Source: Liminaster sp017519885 | GTDB lineage: Bacteria; Bacteroidota; Bacteroidia; Bacteroidales; UBA3663 | Reading direction: 5' to 3' | Assembly: GCA_017519885.1 (NCBI GenBank) | Contig: JAFWRO010000035.1 | Location: 62,001-126,000, forward strand | DNA: 64,000 nt | Shown: positions 7,654 to 17,377 of the stretch, one piece after another | Layout: each line of letters begins with the position of its first letter | Position numbering within the stretch: the first letter of the stretch is position 1 | The notes under the pieces: generated by a model | The model's database searches: none | What the model saw: only the letters and a program-made list of their open reading frames with translations | Told to the model about the DNA's origin: nothing | Translations under genes and position numbers: made by a program

Positions 7654-9096
7654 TTATGCTCCGTGGAACAGATACTCGGTCTCGATGTCGGCCGTGAGGC
7701 GAGACATCAGTTCGATCTCCAGCCCGTCAGCCACGTCGAGGGCCCGTTTGAGCAGGCGGTCGGAGAAACGCTGCAGCATGTCGCGTGCCTCCATGGGGCG
7801 CTCCTTATAAATGCTAAGGTATTCGGCCTCCATCTCGCGCTGCCGCTGGTCGTTCTCGGTTTCGAGGCGGGCGTAGGCGGCCTTGACGATGGGCGCATAG
7901 GCATTGTAGTTCGTCATGGCGAGTGTCATCACACGGCGGAATCTCCAGTAGGCCGAACGAGTGTCGGCGCGTCCCACACTGCCCATCATATAGGGCTTCG
8001 GATAGCTCCTGACGCCCTGATAGAGGGGCAGAAATACGCTGAGGTCGGCCATGCCGAAGGCCACAAATGAGATGCAGCCGATGGCCTTGGGCAACCACGG
8101 ACGATATTGCATAATATGGGTCTGCTGGGTGCGGAAGATGCTGACGGGACGATAAGGTTCCTTTCCGTTCGAATGGAGGTAGGGATCGTGCTCCGTGCCG
8201 TCGTAGTGGAAACGGAAAGCAGTGCGCATATCCTGCAGCGTAATCTTGCGCTTGGCCTCAGCAAAGACGGGGAAGGTATTCTTCGTCACATCCTGCACCA
8301 TATCGGGAGTGAACAGCTGCTGCAATCCCCAGACACGCGGATAGTTGTAGGTGGTGTCGAGTTTTTCATCGCGCTGATATACCTCGTGGAAATCAAACTT
8401 GCCCTTGCCGTCCCATAATCCGTTCTCCTTGGCAAACTCCATCAGACGAGGAGCAGCCATAAAGTTATCCTTGTCGTTGGGATCATAGTCGCGGTAACGA
8501 CTTTGGTTGCCTGTCACAAAATACTTGTCCTTGGGGATACGGGTAGCGAGCCAGAGGTGACCGCAGCAGTTCTCGAGATACCAAGTCTCGTTCTCGTCAA
8601 TGAAGCCGATGCCGAAGCCTTCAGCCGAACCGTAATATTCGATGAGCGAACCCAGTCGGGCCACACCTTCACGTGCAGTGTGAATATAAGGCAAAACGAT
8701 GTTGAACGTGCAGTTTTCGGCAAGTCCGTCAGCCACATAGGGGTCTTTTGCCAAAGCCTTGTCGCTACTGAATATGGTCTCGGTGGAACTCATACCGACA
8801 CCTGCCGAATTGAAACCACAGCTGCCCCATTCGCCTGGGAACTGGGTGTCGGGCATCGCCGTATAACCCAATGCCTTCTTCGGCAACGGGCAACGGAAAG
8901 CACTGTCCTTGGCCTCGAATTCCTCGGGACCGAAATCGGTATCTTCATGCACCTCGAAGTTGATTGAAGTCATCGATGTGAAGTCACTCGAACGGCCCAT
9001 CAATCGGCTGCCGTCTGCACTCTGCTCTTCACCTACAATGATAGTCGTACACTCGGAAGTAAGTTTGTTCTCGCGCTTTGTTTCGTCTTTTTTCAT
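7654..9096 (-). CDS. C69 family dipeptidase (cytoplasmic PepD type)
   Basis: A 480-residue N-terminal-nucleophile hydrolase of peptidase family C69, which cleaves dipeptides. The family opens with the catalytic Cys: here it is in SECTTIIVGEEQSADGSRLM, about residue 16 from the chosen start, followed by GRSSDF. Further conserved blocks are GSCGFNSAGVGMSSTET, GFIDENETWYLENCCGHLW and the VTGNQSRYR region. There is no signal peptide, unlike many Bacteroidales C69 enzymes, so it resembles cytoplasmic lactobacillus PepD. The start at 9096 (MKKDETK) gives the usual short propeptide; an in-frame ATG at 9135 is possible. It is convergent with ftsH. Confidence 0.88.
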   Translation of the reverse strand: MKKDETKRENKLTSECTTIIVGEEQSADGSRLMGRSSDFTSMTSINFEVHEDTDFGPEEFEAKDSAFRCPLPKKALGYTAMPDTQFPGEWGSCGFNSAGVGMSSTETIFSSDKALAKDPYVADGLAENCTFNIVLPYIHTAREGVARLGSLIEYYGSAEGFGIGFIDENETWYLENCCGHLWLATRIPKDKYFVTGNQSRYRDYDPNDKDNFMAAPRLMEFAKENGLWDGKGKFDFHEVYQRDEKLDTTYNYPRVWGLQQLFTPDMVQDVTKNTFPVFAEAKRKITLQDMRTAFRFHYDGTEHDPYLHSNGKEPYRPVSIFRTQQTHIMQYRPWLPKAIGCISFVAFGMADLSVFLPLYQGVRSYPKPYMMGSVGRADTRSAYWRFRRVMTLAMTNYNAYAPIVKAAYARLETENDQRQREMEAEYLSIYKERPMEARDMLQRFSDRLLKRALDVADGLEIELMSRLTADIETEYLFHGA

Positions 9097-9215
9097 ATCG
9101 GTATTGTTTGGTTTATTATAACTATAATAACGCATTCTCGCGAAGATTATTGTCCAATTTAGCTATAAAGCGTAATTTTTTAGGAAAAACATACTGAATT
9201 CTAAAAAAAAATCAT

Positions 9216-9223
9216 TATCTTTG
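9216..9223 (+). promoter_or_regulatory. -7 element for the calycin-like gene
   Basis: TATCTTTG followed by GCAG. Transcription would begin near 9230, which favours the ATG at 9249 over the one at 9237. Confidence 0.6.
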
Positions 9224-9248
9224 CAGCGCACTCCAAATGGCAAACAAT

Positions 9249-9704
9249 ATGAGAACCCGCACACTCCTCGTCATCCTACTGATGGCAATTTGTTTCATCG
9301 TCAAAGCCGCCGACGGCACAACGACCTACAACGGCACATTATCGAACATCCAAATGAATGACAAGACGTTTCCTGCCCTGCCCGACAAGACGTTCACCCT
9401 CACTTTGTCATCTGCCGACAAGGGAGTCATTGACGGCGAAGTGGGAAGAATCGGCAAGATGCCGGGCACACTGCATTTCACCATTCCCGTGACCCTGGCT
9501 CCCGACGGCACGCTGAAGGCGGCTAAAGGTATCGAAGCCGGCAAGATGACAATGAACATCGGCCTCACCCGCAAACTCGTGACCGAAGACTTCACGGGAA
9601 GTGTGCGCGACGGACAACTGCATTTCGTCCTCCATATCACCAGTTCGATGCTTGGCATCACTATGGCAGATGCCACGCTGACGTTCGATGGCGAATCGAA
9701 ATGA
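9249..9704 (+). CDS. Small exported calycin-like beta-barrel protein
   Basis: A 151-residue exported protein: signal peptide MRTRTLLVILLMAICFIVKA, then an all-beta sequence with YNGTLSNIQMNDKTF, TFTLTLSSADKGVIDGEVG and repeated strand patterns ending MADATLTFDGE. It resembles the Bacteroides calycin-like (lipocalin-type) family of small secreted proteins, whose ligands are not known. The start at 9249 gives a clean signal peptide and a sensible leader; the ATG at 9237 adds four residues. The gene stands alone on its promoter, 129 bp before a TonB-receptor operon on the same strand. Confidence 0.65.
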   Translation: MRTRTLLVILLMAICFIVKAADGTTTYNGTLSNIQMNDKTFPALPDKTFTLTLSSADKGVIDGEVGRIGKMPGTLHFTIPVTLAPDGTLKAAKGIEAGKMTMNIGLTRKLVTEDFTGSVRDGQLHFVLHITSSMLGITMADATLTFDGESK

Positions 9705-9782
9705 GTACCTAAAAACAGGTATTTTCATCCGCCCGTTGCTCTTTTTTGCACCTTCGGAATGCGACTGTAAAGAAAAATCGAT

Positions 9783-9790
9783 TAACTTTG
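9783..9790 (+). promoter_or_regulatory. Putative -7 element of the TonB/peptidase operon
   Basis: TAACTTTG followed by CAGC, 43 bp before the TonB-receptor start, matches TAnnTTTG. No TTTG at the expected upstream spacing. Confidence 0.5.
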
Positions 9791-9833
9791 CAGCCCATAT
9801 CGCACAATAGTATTCATACAAATTGCATACAGA

Positions 9834-12629
9834 ATGAAGAACAGATTCCGCTCTTCGGCCAAATACCTCTTGCCCGTCTTCACCTTGTTACTGTCTGTTG
9901 CCATTGCGCCACTTGCAAATGCACAGGATCACCACGAGCGTCGTGAAGTGAAACGCATTGCTGCCCGCAAGGGTGGCAAGACAATTACTCTGACCCTTAT
10001 TGACAACAACGACCGTGGGCCCCTCATCATGGCCAATTGCCAGTTGAAGCCCTTGGGCGCTTACGCTGCCACCAACCTTGATGGCGTGGCCATTTTCGAG
10101 AACATACCCAAAGGCGAATGGACCCTCGAAGTGACCTACGTAGGCTATGAGACGCTGACCCACAACATCGTCATGGCTGGTGACGACGTGCGTCTCACCC
10201 TCGGCATGAAACCACAGACGCTGTCACTCCACGACGTGGAAGTTGTGGCGAAGCAGAGTGCGGCAGGCGAAGCAACAGCCTCGGTCATCGGTCGTCAGGC
10301 CATCGACCACCTGCAGGCTTTCAGTCTCGATGACATCATGCAACTCGTACCGGGTGCCGACATGAAGGTCACCAACCTCACCTCTCAGTCGAACGTGCAG
10401 ATCCGCTCGCTTGTCAATGACAACACCAATGCCTTCGGTGCAAGCATCGTCATGGACGGTGTGCCCATGTCAAACAATGGTGCGATGACGCAGGGCGGTT
10501 TCAGTAGCACGGCTTTTGTGGGCACCGACACCCGACAGATCAGTGCCGATGACATCGAATCGGTCGAAGTGGTGCGTGGCATTCCTTCCGCCGAATACGG
10601 CGACCTCACCAGCGGTCTCGTTGTGGTTCACTCCAAGGTGGGTGTCACTCCCTGGCAGGTCAAGGCGAAGATCAATCCTTCGGGACAGAACTATTCGGTG
10701 GGCAAAGGCTTCCACACGGGCCGATGGGGAACCGTCAACTTCAACCTCGACTACGCACAGGCTTGGGGTGACCCGCGACAGAAGACCAAGTCGTTCGACC
10801 GCTATTCAGGCTCTGTAGGATGGAGCATCGACCCTACACGTCGCTTCAACATGACCACAAAGGTACGCTTCAACCTTGGCAAGGACTGGAACGGCAACGA
10901 CCCCGATGCCATAGATGACGGCACCTTCAGCAGCGCCAAGAACCAGACAATTTCGCTGACTCATAACGGCAAGTGGTCGCTCAACAAGCCCTTCTCGCGC
11001 TCACTGTTCTACACTATCGGCTTGAGCCTTAACCGCATGAAGTCGCGTCAAAGCGCCATCGTGCCCAATCCTTCGGGACTTCTTCCCATCCTCACCGCTC
11101 GCGAAACGGGATACTTTGCAATACCCTGGATGACTTCGTCGTATGCAGCCAGCGGCGGTACCACAAGCACTCCAGGCAACATCTTCCTGAAGGTGGGCAA
11201 CGACTTCTTCATCAAGGCAGGACCTACAAGACAACGCTTCAAGTTGGGCGTCGATTACCATTTCGACTGGAACAACGGCATCGGCTATTACAACGACGAC
11301 GAGCGCCAACCTCTTCGTCCCAACAGCAGCGGACGTCCACGTTCGTTCAAGGAAATCCCGGGTGTTCATCAGTTCAATGCATTTGCCGAAGACAACTTCA
11401 CGTGGCAGATTAACAAGGTGAACAAACTGAAGGTGCAGGCAGGTTTGCGCTTCACCAGTTTCCAGATGTTCAAGGATGAAGCCACCTACGCGCTTTCACC
11501 CCGTTTCAACACGTCGTTCACCGTCGCCCGATGGCTCGATATCCGTGCTGGCTTTGGTCTCAACTCCAAAACGCCAGGCATGGACTACCTCTATCCCGAC
11601 AAGAAGTACACCGATCGCGTGGCTGCCAACTATCTACCCCAGGACAATCCTGCCGGCCAACTCCTCGTCTATCACACCAACGTTTATGAAGTGGCACGCA
11701 CCGAAGGACTCAAGAACGCCACCAACTACAAGACTGAGGTCGGCATCGACATCAAATTGCCCGGCGACCGTCGGATGAGCATCCTCGCCTACTACGACAA
11801 GACGCCCACCGGCTTCAGCGCTGCCACCGAATACACCACCTACACGGCCAATTTCTACGATCTTTCTGCCGGATTGACCCCAGTCAGTGGAGCTGCCACC
11901 ATCATCGACTATGGTAATCCCGCACGCATCGACACCGTTTTCGCCACCACAGGCAAGGTGGGTAACTTCAACGTCTCGGTCAACAAGGGCATCGAACTCG
12001 ACTGGGACCTCGGCAAGATCAAGCCCCTCCAGACCAGCGTCTATCTGACAGGCGCCTACATGGAGTCAAAACGCTGGTCGAAAGACATGAATTCGTCCAA
12101 CCCCACCAGTTATCCTGCCTACTATTCACAAGCCAACACCGTGCCTTTCAAAGTCGTCTATCCTTCGGAGATGAACACTTCCACCTATCGCAAGTTCAGC
12201 ACCATGCTTCGTCTGGTGACCCATATCCCTGCGCTCAAGATGGTGGCATCACTCTCCGGACAGGCTATCTTCTACAACTATTCCCACAGCGAAGTGCCTG
12301 CCATGGATCCCATCGGCTGGATTGACACCGATCTCTCCTATCACGAGATTACCCCAGCCATGCTCGCTGACGATAATTATACCATCCGTGGCGTTTCGCT
12401 CCAGAAGCAACGCCGCAACGGCACCGAAAACGAGCCCACCAAGTCGCCCGTCACCTGGCTTGTGTCGGGTCGTCTCACCAAAGAACTTGGTCGAATAGGC
12501 GGCTTCTCGTTCTATGCCAACAACCTTCTCTACCACGAGCCCTGGAAATCCACGTCCCGTTCCAACACCCTCACCCAGCAGAACGCAGGGTCTTTCAGTT
12601 TCGGCGTCGAGCTCTACTTTAATTTATAA
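9834..12629 (+). CDS. TonB-dependent receptor with carboxypeptidase-regulatory-like N-domain
   Basis: A 931-residue outer-membrane receptor. A signal peptide ending near residue 30 (PLANAQ) leads into a CarboxypepD_reg-like beta-sandwich (about 48-125, with FENIPKGEWTLEVTYVGYE). The plug follows (about 140-250, LDDIMQLVPGAD, QIRSLVNDN, IESVEVVRGIPSAEYGDLTSGLV), then a long barrel ending in FSFGVELYFNL. There is no SusD gene; instead it heads a run with DUF4876 and DUF6850 genes and two peptidases, spaced 5-65 bp apart. In this context the substrate could be a peptide or a peptide-bound cofactor, but that is inference. Confidence 0.92.
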   Translation: MKNRFRSSAKYLLPVFTLLLSVAIAPLANAQDHHERREVKRIAARKGGKTITLTLIDNNDRGPLIMANCQLKPLGAYAATNLDGVAIFENIPKGEWTLEVTYVGYETLTHNIVMAGDDVRLTLGMKPQTLSLHDVEVVAKQSAAGEATASVIGRQAIDHLQAFSLDDIMQLVPGADMKVTNLTSQSNVQIRSLVNDNTNAFGASIVMDGVPMSNNGAMTQGGFSSTAFVGTDTRQISADDIESVEVVRGIPSAEYGDLTSGLVVVHSKVGVTPWQVKAKINPSGQNYSVGKGFHTGRWGTVNFNLDYAQAWGDPRQKTKSFDRYSGSVGWSIDPTRRFNMTTKVRFNLGKDWNGNDPDAIDDGTFSSAKNQTISLTHNGKWSLNKPFSRSLFYTIGLSLNRMKSRQSAIVPNPSGLLPILTARETGYFAIPWMTSSYAASGGTTSTPGNIFLKVGNDFFIKAGPTRQRFKLGVDYHFDWNNGIGYYNDDERQPLRPNSSGRPRSFKEIPGVHQFNAFAEDNFTWQINKVNKLKVQAGLRFTSFQMFKDEATYALSPRFNTSFTVARWLDIRAGFGLNSKTPGMDYLYPDKKYTDRVAANYLPQDNPAGQLLVYHTNVYEVARTEGLKNATNYKTEVGIDIKLPGDRRMSILAYYDKTPTGFSAATEYTTYTANFYDLSAGLTPVSGAATIIDYGNPARIDTVFATTGKVGNFNVSVNKGIELDWDLGKIKPLQTSVYLTGAYMESKRWSKDMNSSNPTSYPAYYSQANTVPFKVVYPSEMNTSTYRKFSTMLRLVTHIPALKMVASLSGQAIFYNYSHSEVPAMDPIGWIDTDLSYHEITPAMLADDNYTIRGVSLQKQRRNGTENEPTKSPVTWLVSGRLTKELGRIGGFSFYANNLLYHEPWKSTSRSNTLTQQNAGSFSFGVELYFNL

Positions 12630-12634
12630 CAACT

Positions 12635-13840
12635 ATGAGATCATTCCTGACCACCTCACTGGCCTTCATATCCGCCATTGGCCTCTCCAGTTGCCTGTCG
12701 AGCGATGACCAGACACAGCCCATTACCATCTATGTCAACGTCGAGAACCCATCGGGGCTCTCAGGTTTGACAGGATGGCAAACTGTTTCCCTGATCAGCA
12801 GCACAGGTTACAACTATATGGCCCAAACCGATGCCGACGGCACGGCCACTTTCACCAATGTCATTCCCGACATCTACAACGTCAGCGCCTCCTGGAGCAT
12901 CACCTCCGACCAATATATGGACGCAACAGGCGAAACGGTGCAGCACGGCACCTACGTCCTCTCGGGCGCTTTGGCCAACCAAGTACTCATCGACGATGCC
13001 ACACGTCTTACCCTCAGTACCAACTGCGCACGCAAGCAGTCAGTACTCATCAGCAAGGTATATTATGCTGGGTGCAAGGACAACAACAACAAGAACTACC
13101 TTGCTGGACGTTTCGTAGAACTTTACAACAACAGTGACGAAGCCGTCGATGTAGCAGGCATGTACCTCTGCCTGATGGAGAGCGGTTCGACACCCGCCTA
13201 TATAATTTCGACACAGACCGACTATATCTACATAAAGCAAGTATTTCAATTTCCCGATGAAGGACATCATATTCTTCAACCTGGCGAACACATTCTTGTC
13301 ACCAATAGTGCTGTGGATCACACCGAAAATGCTGCAGCCGACTACGACGAAAGCAATGCCGATTTCGAATGCAAATCGAATGTGAACAATGCTCCTGCCA
13401 ACAACCCAGCCACACCTGCCATGAAGCTCATTTGGACTGCCTTTGCCACCATCCCTAATATGAATCTCGTGCAAGGTGGCCCTTGCGGCATAGCGCTCAT
13501 CGAGACAGAAGAGGATCCTGCCCAATGGGAACCTGTATATGCAGACGGCAAGTCTTCAGGCATCCAGCAACTCAAGGCTCCTGCCAAATACGTGGTCGAT
13601 GGAGTGGACATCCTGAAATACCGATCAGATGGCACGGTTGATGTCAGTACCAAGCGATTCTACGACTATATCGATGCAGGCTATACCAATATCAATGCCG
13701 TCAATGGCTATAACGGCGAAGTGGTCTATCGTGTCGTCGAATCCTGGACCGATGACGGACGTGCCCTGCTCAAGGACACCAATTACAGCCTCGATGACTG
13801 GGCTTGCTCCACTGGCATCAACATTGGCGAATACAAATAA
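12635..13840 (+). CDS. DUF4876 lipoprotein
   Basis: A 401-residue exported protein with a lipoprotein signal (GLSSC, Cys about 20). An N-terminal Ig-like/prealbumin-like region (about 30-125) is followed by a lamin-tail-like beta domain (RFVELYNNSDEAVDVAGMYLCLM, LQPGEHILVTNSA). This matches the DUF4876 proteins that accompany TonB receptors in Bacteroidales. The gene starts 5 bp after the receptor stop, so the two are translated from one transcript. A surface accessory lipoprotein of the receptor is the likely role; the ligand is not known. Confidence 0.8.
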   Translation: MRSFLTTSLAFISAIGLSSCLSSDDQTQPITIYVNVENPSGLSGLTGWQTVSLISSTGYNYMAQTDADGTATFTNVIPDIYNVSASWSITSDQYMDATGETVQHGTYVLSGALANQVLIDDATRLTLSTNCARKQSVLISKVYYAGCKDNNNKNYLAGRFVELYNNSDEAVDVAGMYLCLMESGSTPAYIISTQTDYIYIKQVFQFPDEGHHILQPGEHILVTNSAVDHTENAAADYDESNADFECKSNVNNAPANNPATPAMKLIWTAFATIPNMNLVQGGPCGIALIETEEDPAQWEPVYADGKSSGIQQLKAPAKYVVDGVDILKYRSDGTVDVSTKRFYDYIDAGYTNINAVNGYNGEVVYRVVESWTDDGRALLKDTNYSLDDWACSTGINIGEYK

Positions 13841-13905
13841 CCCCTATCCCCAAAATAGTCCCTTATGTTGCTTTCCCATAGCAACTCCCATCACCTCATA
13901 ACCTC

Positions 13906-15498
13906 ATGACCTCAATATTCATAACCAGCCCATCCCACTCCTTACGCAAGGCAATCAGAGGGAGTCTTCTCCTTTTGCTTGTCACAGTATGTGCTCCAAC
14001 ACAGGCGCAGGGAGACAATACTTCCAAAGGCACTTATCTTTACCAGGATGCCCAAGAGGTGTGGCGTAATACCAGCAATGCAGCAGGCCTGGGCCTTGAC
14101 TCGCTCACCAGTCGCGGCGTCACCTTCTTCGAACTGTCGCAGCTCAATACCGATCACTACCTCGTGCAGAAAGGCAATAAGCAGAACACCATTCACTTCT
14201 TGTCGGAGCGCTACCAGCGCATTGGCAAGTACCTCGTAGGTTTCGGACGCTTTGAGTTCAACACGGGGCGCGACTTTGGCCGCTCCTGGTGTGACATGCT
14301 TCGCAACGAGCACAGCAATCCTTACATTTCGGGCAGCGACAAACCCGGCAAGTACGAGCGACAACTCATCGACCTCACAGCCCAACTCTCCACCGTGCAG
14401 ATGGGCGCTTTCACCTACGGCTTCCGCCTCGACTACAAGGTGGGCGACTACTCCCGCCTAAAGGATCCTCGTTCACGCGTAATGATGGCTCAGTATCGCG
14501 TGGTTCCCTCCATCACCTACTCCATGGGGCATCACGCCTTGGGACTGGCTGCCCACTACCAGCGCTACAAGGAAAAACTGACCGGCCTCACCACCGTACA
14601 GACCGACGCCACACTGATGTATTATCAGGCCACAGGTCTAGAACACGTCATTGGCACAGTGGGCGGTTACAATGCTTTCAGTCGCGAATTTGCCAACCAT
14701 GAATTCGGCATCGAATTCGACTACAACTTCCAGGCAGAAGCCTTCCAAAGCCTCAACTCCTTCGGCTTCGAGCATGCCCGCGAATATATGTACGAACAAT
14801 ACAAGGCTGAGCCTGGAGCCTGGCGAAATCAGGAGTGGCGTTTCGTGTCGCAGAATCGTATCTATCACGAAACCAAACTGCATCAACTGGATTTGACCTT
14901 GAAATATCTGCCAGCCTTGGGTGACGAGTATCGTCAGCAGAAAGTCATCGAACTCAACTCCGAGACAGGTTCTTCGACCACCTATTACCAGACACTCATC
15001 ACCTATAAGAATCGCTATGAGGTGTACGAATATCAGGCCGACCTCCACTATCGTCTATCGTGGCTCGAAGGCATAAAGACAAAGGCATACGCTAGTGCAC
15101 GTGCCACTTATCAGTATGACAAGGAGCAGTACAACCTGCCTGTCTCATTTAGAAAAGTAGGTTATCTCGATGCTGTACTTGAAGGTGGCAGTGCCCTCTT
15201 CGATCGAAGCGAGCGTTCGTTCTGGGTTGAAGCCAAGGCAGGCTATCATGTCTCCACGACCTCTGAGCTCAGCCTTAACGACGCTTCCGGCATCTATGCA
15301 ACCAGCGTGCTCCTCCCCGATATGGACTATTATGGAGCAAACTTCTTCCATGGCCAGCTCGAACTGACTTATCTGATGCCCGTCACGTTCAAGAAGTACC
15401 GCAACATCTGGTTTGCCAAAATCGGCGGCTCCTACCTCAAGACTGACAACCACACGGATGGATATTATGCAGCCGCCTCGATAGGCATATATTATTAA
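13906..15498 (+). CDS. DUF6850 family outer-membrane beta-barrel protein
   Basis: A 530-residue exported protein. A signal peptide ends near APTQAQ; alternating-hydrophobic strands rich in Tyr, Phe and Arg run through the sequence (GFGRFEFNTGRDFGRSW, GAFTYGFRLDYKVGDYS), and the C-terminus ends in aromatic residues (ASIGIYY) as outer-membrane barrels do. It matches the DUF6850 barrels that follow DUF4876 genes in Bacteroidales. The function is not established; position suggests it works with the upstream receptor and lipoprotein. The start at 13906 has a basic stretch (HSLRKAIRG) before the hydrophobic core; no better start is seen. Confidence 0.75.
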   Translation: MTSIFITSPSHSLRKAIRGSLLLLLVTVCAPTQAQGDNTSKGTYLYQDAQEVWRNTSNAAGLGLDSLTSRGVTFFELSQLNTDHYLVQKGNKQNTIHFLSERYQRIGKYLVGFGRFEFNTGRDFGRSWCDMLRNEHSNPYISGSDKPGKYERQLIDLTAQLSTVQMGAFTYGFRLDYKVGDYSRLKDPRSRVMMAQYRVVPSITYSMGHHALGLAAHYQRYKEKLTGLTTVQTDATLMYYQATGLEHVIGTVGGYNAFSREFANHEFGIEFDYNFQAEAFQSLNSFGFEHAREYMYEQYKAEPGAWRNQEWRFVSQNRIYHETKLHQLDLTLKYLPALGDEYRQQKVIELNSETGSSTTYYQTLITYKNRYEVYEYQADLHYRLSWLEGIKTKAYASARATYQYDKEQYNLPVSFRKVGYLDAVLEGGSALFDRSERSFWVEAKAGYHVSTTSELSLNDASGIYATSVLLPDMDYYGANFFHGQLELTYLMPVTFKKYRNIWFAKIGGSYLKTDNHTDGYYAAASIGIYY

Positions 15499-15501
15499 TT
15501 T

Positions 15502-15555
15502 CCGAGTATTCCGAGTGCTCCGAGTATTCTGAGTATTCCGATTACTCCGATAATC
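15502..15555 (+). repeat. Six 9-bp tandem units in an operon spacer
   Basis: CCGAGTATT, CCGAGTGCT, CCGAGTATT, CTGAGTATT, CCGATTACT, CCGATAATC. They fill nearly the whole gap between the DUF6850 stop and the metalloprotease start. Confidence 0.85.
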
Positions 15556-15562
15556 CCTCCCC

Positions 15563-17317
15563 ATGCGCCCAGTCACCACCCTGCTCATACTCCTGTTGCA
15601 ATTCCTGGCTCTCCACGCCCAACAGTTGACCGAAGTGCCCGAAGACCTTTTGGGCCGAGACTTCGCTGTGGCAGCCCGAGTCGAGAAGGTAAGTCGCGAC
15701 TGGTGGATGGGCAAGAAACACATCTGTCCTGGGGTGCGAATGTATGATCCACAACTCGTCCGTTTCTCAGTGCGTAACGACAGTCTGGTCATTACCACCT
15801 TCGACAAAGTATTCAAACCCGAACCTATTACCCTTCCTATTGCCTCGAAGCAAGGAGATAGTTATCTTGTTGACCTTGCACCTTTCTTCCTGCAAATCCA
15901 AAAGGGGCTCGACATCCTTTCAGGCAAAAGCCAGCCCGGCACCCTCACCGAAAGCAAAATCGACATGATGCGCGGCGACATCCGCCACCTTGAAGTTCGC
16001 ATTAACCAAACCTACTCAGAACCCAGACCCACTCAGAACCCAGACTCGACAAGCAGTCCTTCCCCTAAGCAATGGGACCAAGAGGGTCTCTTCTCCAACC
16101 CCTACTTCCTCTCCCTCCGCAAATCCCTGCTCCTCCTTCCCGAGCCTCCGATGCAGCGTCGTCCCGCCGACCCGCGTATAAATTACAAGGATAACGAGCA
16201 CACTTACATCAACCGCTTCCGACTCGACAAGGACACCGACATCCTTTTCCACATTGACGATGCCTTCCCCAAACTCTGGCAAGATGCCATCCGACAAGGC
16301 ATCGAGGACTGGAACATTGCCTTCCAAACCATCGGTCACCCCAACCTCCTCAAGGCCATTACCTTCAGCGAGAGCGATAGCGACTTTGACCCCTTTGACA
16401 TTACCAGCAACACCTTTTTCCGCGTTGAGAGTCAGCAGGCAAATGCCGAAGGTCGTCATTGGATTGATCCGCGCTCAGGCGAAATACTTCAAGCCGATGT
16501 GCTCTTCTACTCCAATGTCATCACGAAACTCAAGTCTTGGCTCTTCCTTCAGACAGCTGCCTACAATCCCGTGGTGCGCAACGAGATTTCCGACACACTC
16601 GTGTTCCACCTCATCCGCTATGCCGCAGCCCACGAGATAGGACATTGCCTAGGCCTCGAACACAACTTCCGCGCCTCGCATGCTTATCGTACCGAAGACT
16701 TGCGCGACCCCGCATTCTGCGAAGCCTTCGGCACTACGGCCAGCATCATGGACTACGCCCGCTTCAACTATGTGGCTCAGCCGGGTGATGGAGTGACCTA
16801 TGACTTTCCTCCCATCCTCGGTCCCTACGACATCTATGCCATCCAGGCAGGTTACTCCGACTTTCCCGACGATGCGGCTTATCGTGCGTTCATCGATCAA
16901 CACCAGTCCAATCCATGTTATCTCTATCGCAAGGCCAGTCGCAGTGTCCTGCCTAACGATCCCGAAGTACAGGCATCCGACCTCGGTGATGATGCGCTGG
17001 CCTCCACACGCTATGGCATCGCCAACCTGCAGTACATTGTCGCACATATCCACGAATGGTGTCAGCCTGATGATTCCCAAGAGAGTCTTCTTGGCAAGGC
17101 CGACCCCTTCGAGGACAAGCCAGCCTCCCGCCTCGACCTCCAACATTACTATTTCGACCTGTTGGAGCACCTCTTACCCCTCCGACACGACCCCGAAGTG
17201 CGTTCCTTCCTCGACCTCCAGCTCAGCCAAGGCTATCTCTTCCTCAAACATCCCGACACCGATGCCGAGCTCGAAAAAATGAGGGACAACTTCATTGCTC
17301 GTCTTAATCATAAATAG
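15563..17317 (+). CDS. Exported zinc-dependent metalloprotease (DUF5117/DUF4953-like)
   Basis: A 584-residue exported metallopeptidase. A signal peptide (MRPVTTLLILLLQFLALHAQ) is followed by a DUF5117-like domain (about 25-150, DLLGRDFAVAARVEKVS and VRFSVRNDSLVI). Next comes a metzincin-type catalytic domain with AHEIGHCLGLEHNFRAS (zinc ligands His357, His361, His367; base Glu358) and a Met-turn at SIMDYARFNY. A Pro/Ser-rich linker lies at about 150-170. It is much shorter than usual relatives (about 800 residues), with the C-terminal region reduced. It sits between DUF6850 and S46 peptidase genes, consistent with extracellular protein breakdown. Substrate not known. Confidence 0.82.
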   Translation: MRPVTTLLILLLQFLALHAQQLTEVPEDLLGRDFAVAARVEKVSRDWWMGKKHICPGVRMYDPQLVRFSVRNDSLVITTFDKVFKPEPITLPIASKQGDSYLVDLAPFFLQIQKGLDILSGKSQPGTLTESKIDMMRGDIRHLEVRINQTYSEPRPTQNPDSTSSPSPKQWDQEGLFSNPYFLSLRKSLLLLPEPPMQRRPADPRINYKDNEHTYINRFRLDKDTDILFHIDDAFPKLWQDAIRQGIEDWNIAFQTIGHPNLLKAITFSESDSDFDPFDITSNTFFRVESQQANAEGRHWIDPRSGEILQADVLFYSNVITKLKSWLFLQTAAYNPVVRNEISDTLVFHLIRYAAAHEIGHCLGLEHNFRASHAYRTEDLRDPAFCEAFGTTASIMDYARFNYVAQPGDGVTYDFPPILGPYDIYAIQAGYSDFPDDAAYRAFIDQHQSNPCYLYRKASRSVLPNDPEVQASDLGDDALASTRYGIANLQYIVAHIHEWCQPDDSQESLLGKADPFEDKPASRLDLQHYYFDLLEHLLPLRHDPEVRSFLDLQLSQGYLFLKHPDTDAELEKMRDNFIARLNHK

Positions 17318-17319
17318 CC

Positions 17320-17364
17320 TATAGTCACTATAGCTAATATAGTCACTATAATTACTATAGTCAA
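17320..17364 (+). repeat. Five 9-bp tandem units in an operon spacer
   Basis: TATAGTCAC, TATAGCTAA, TATAGTCAC, TATAATTAC, TATAGTCAA, filling the gap between the metalloprotease stop and the S46 peptidase start. The period equals that of the array at 15502 but the sequence is unrelated. Confidence 0.85.
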
Positions 17365-17377
17365 CCACCCCAAAATT

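Noticed and set aside
9834..12629. SusC of a SusCD polysaccharide locus
   Set aside because: No SusD gene follows; the neighbours are DUF4876, DUF6850 and peptidases.
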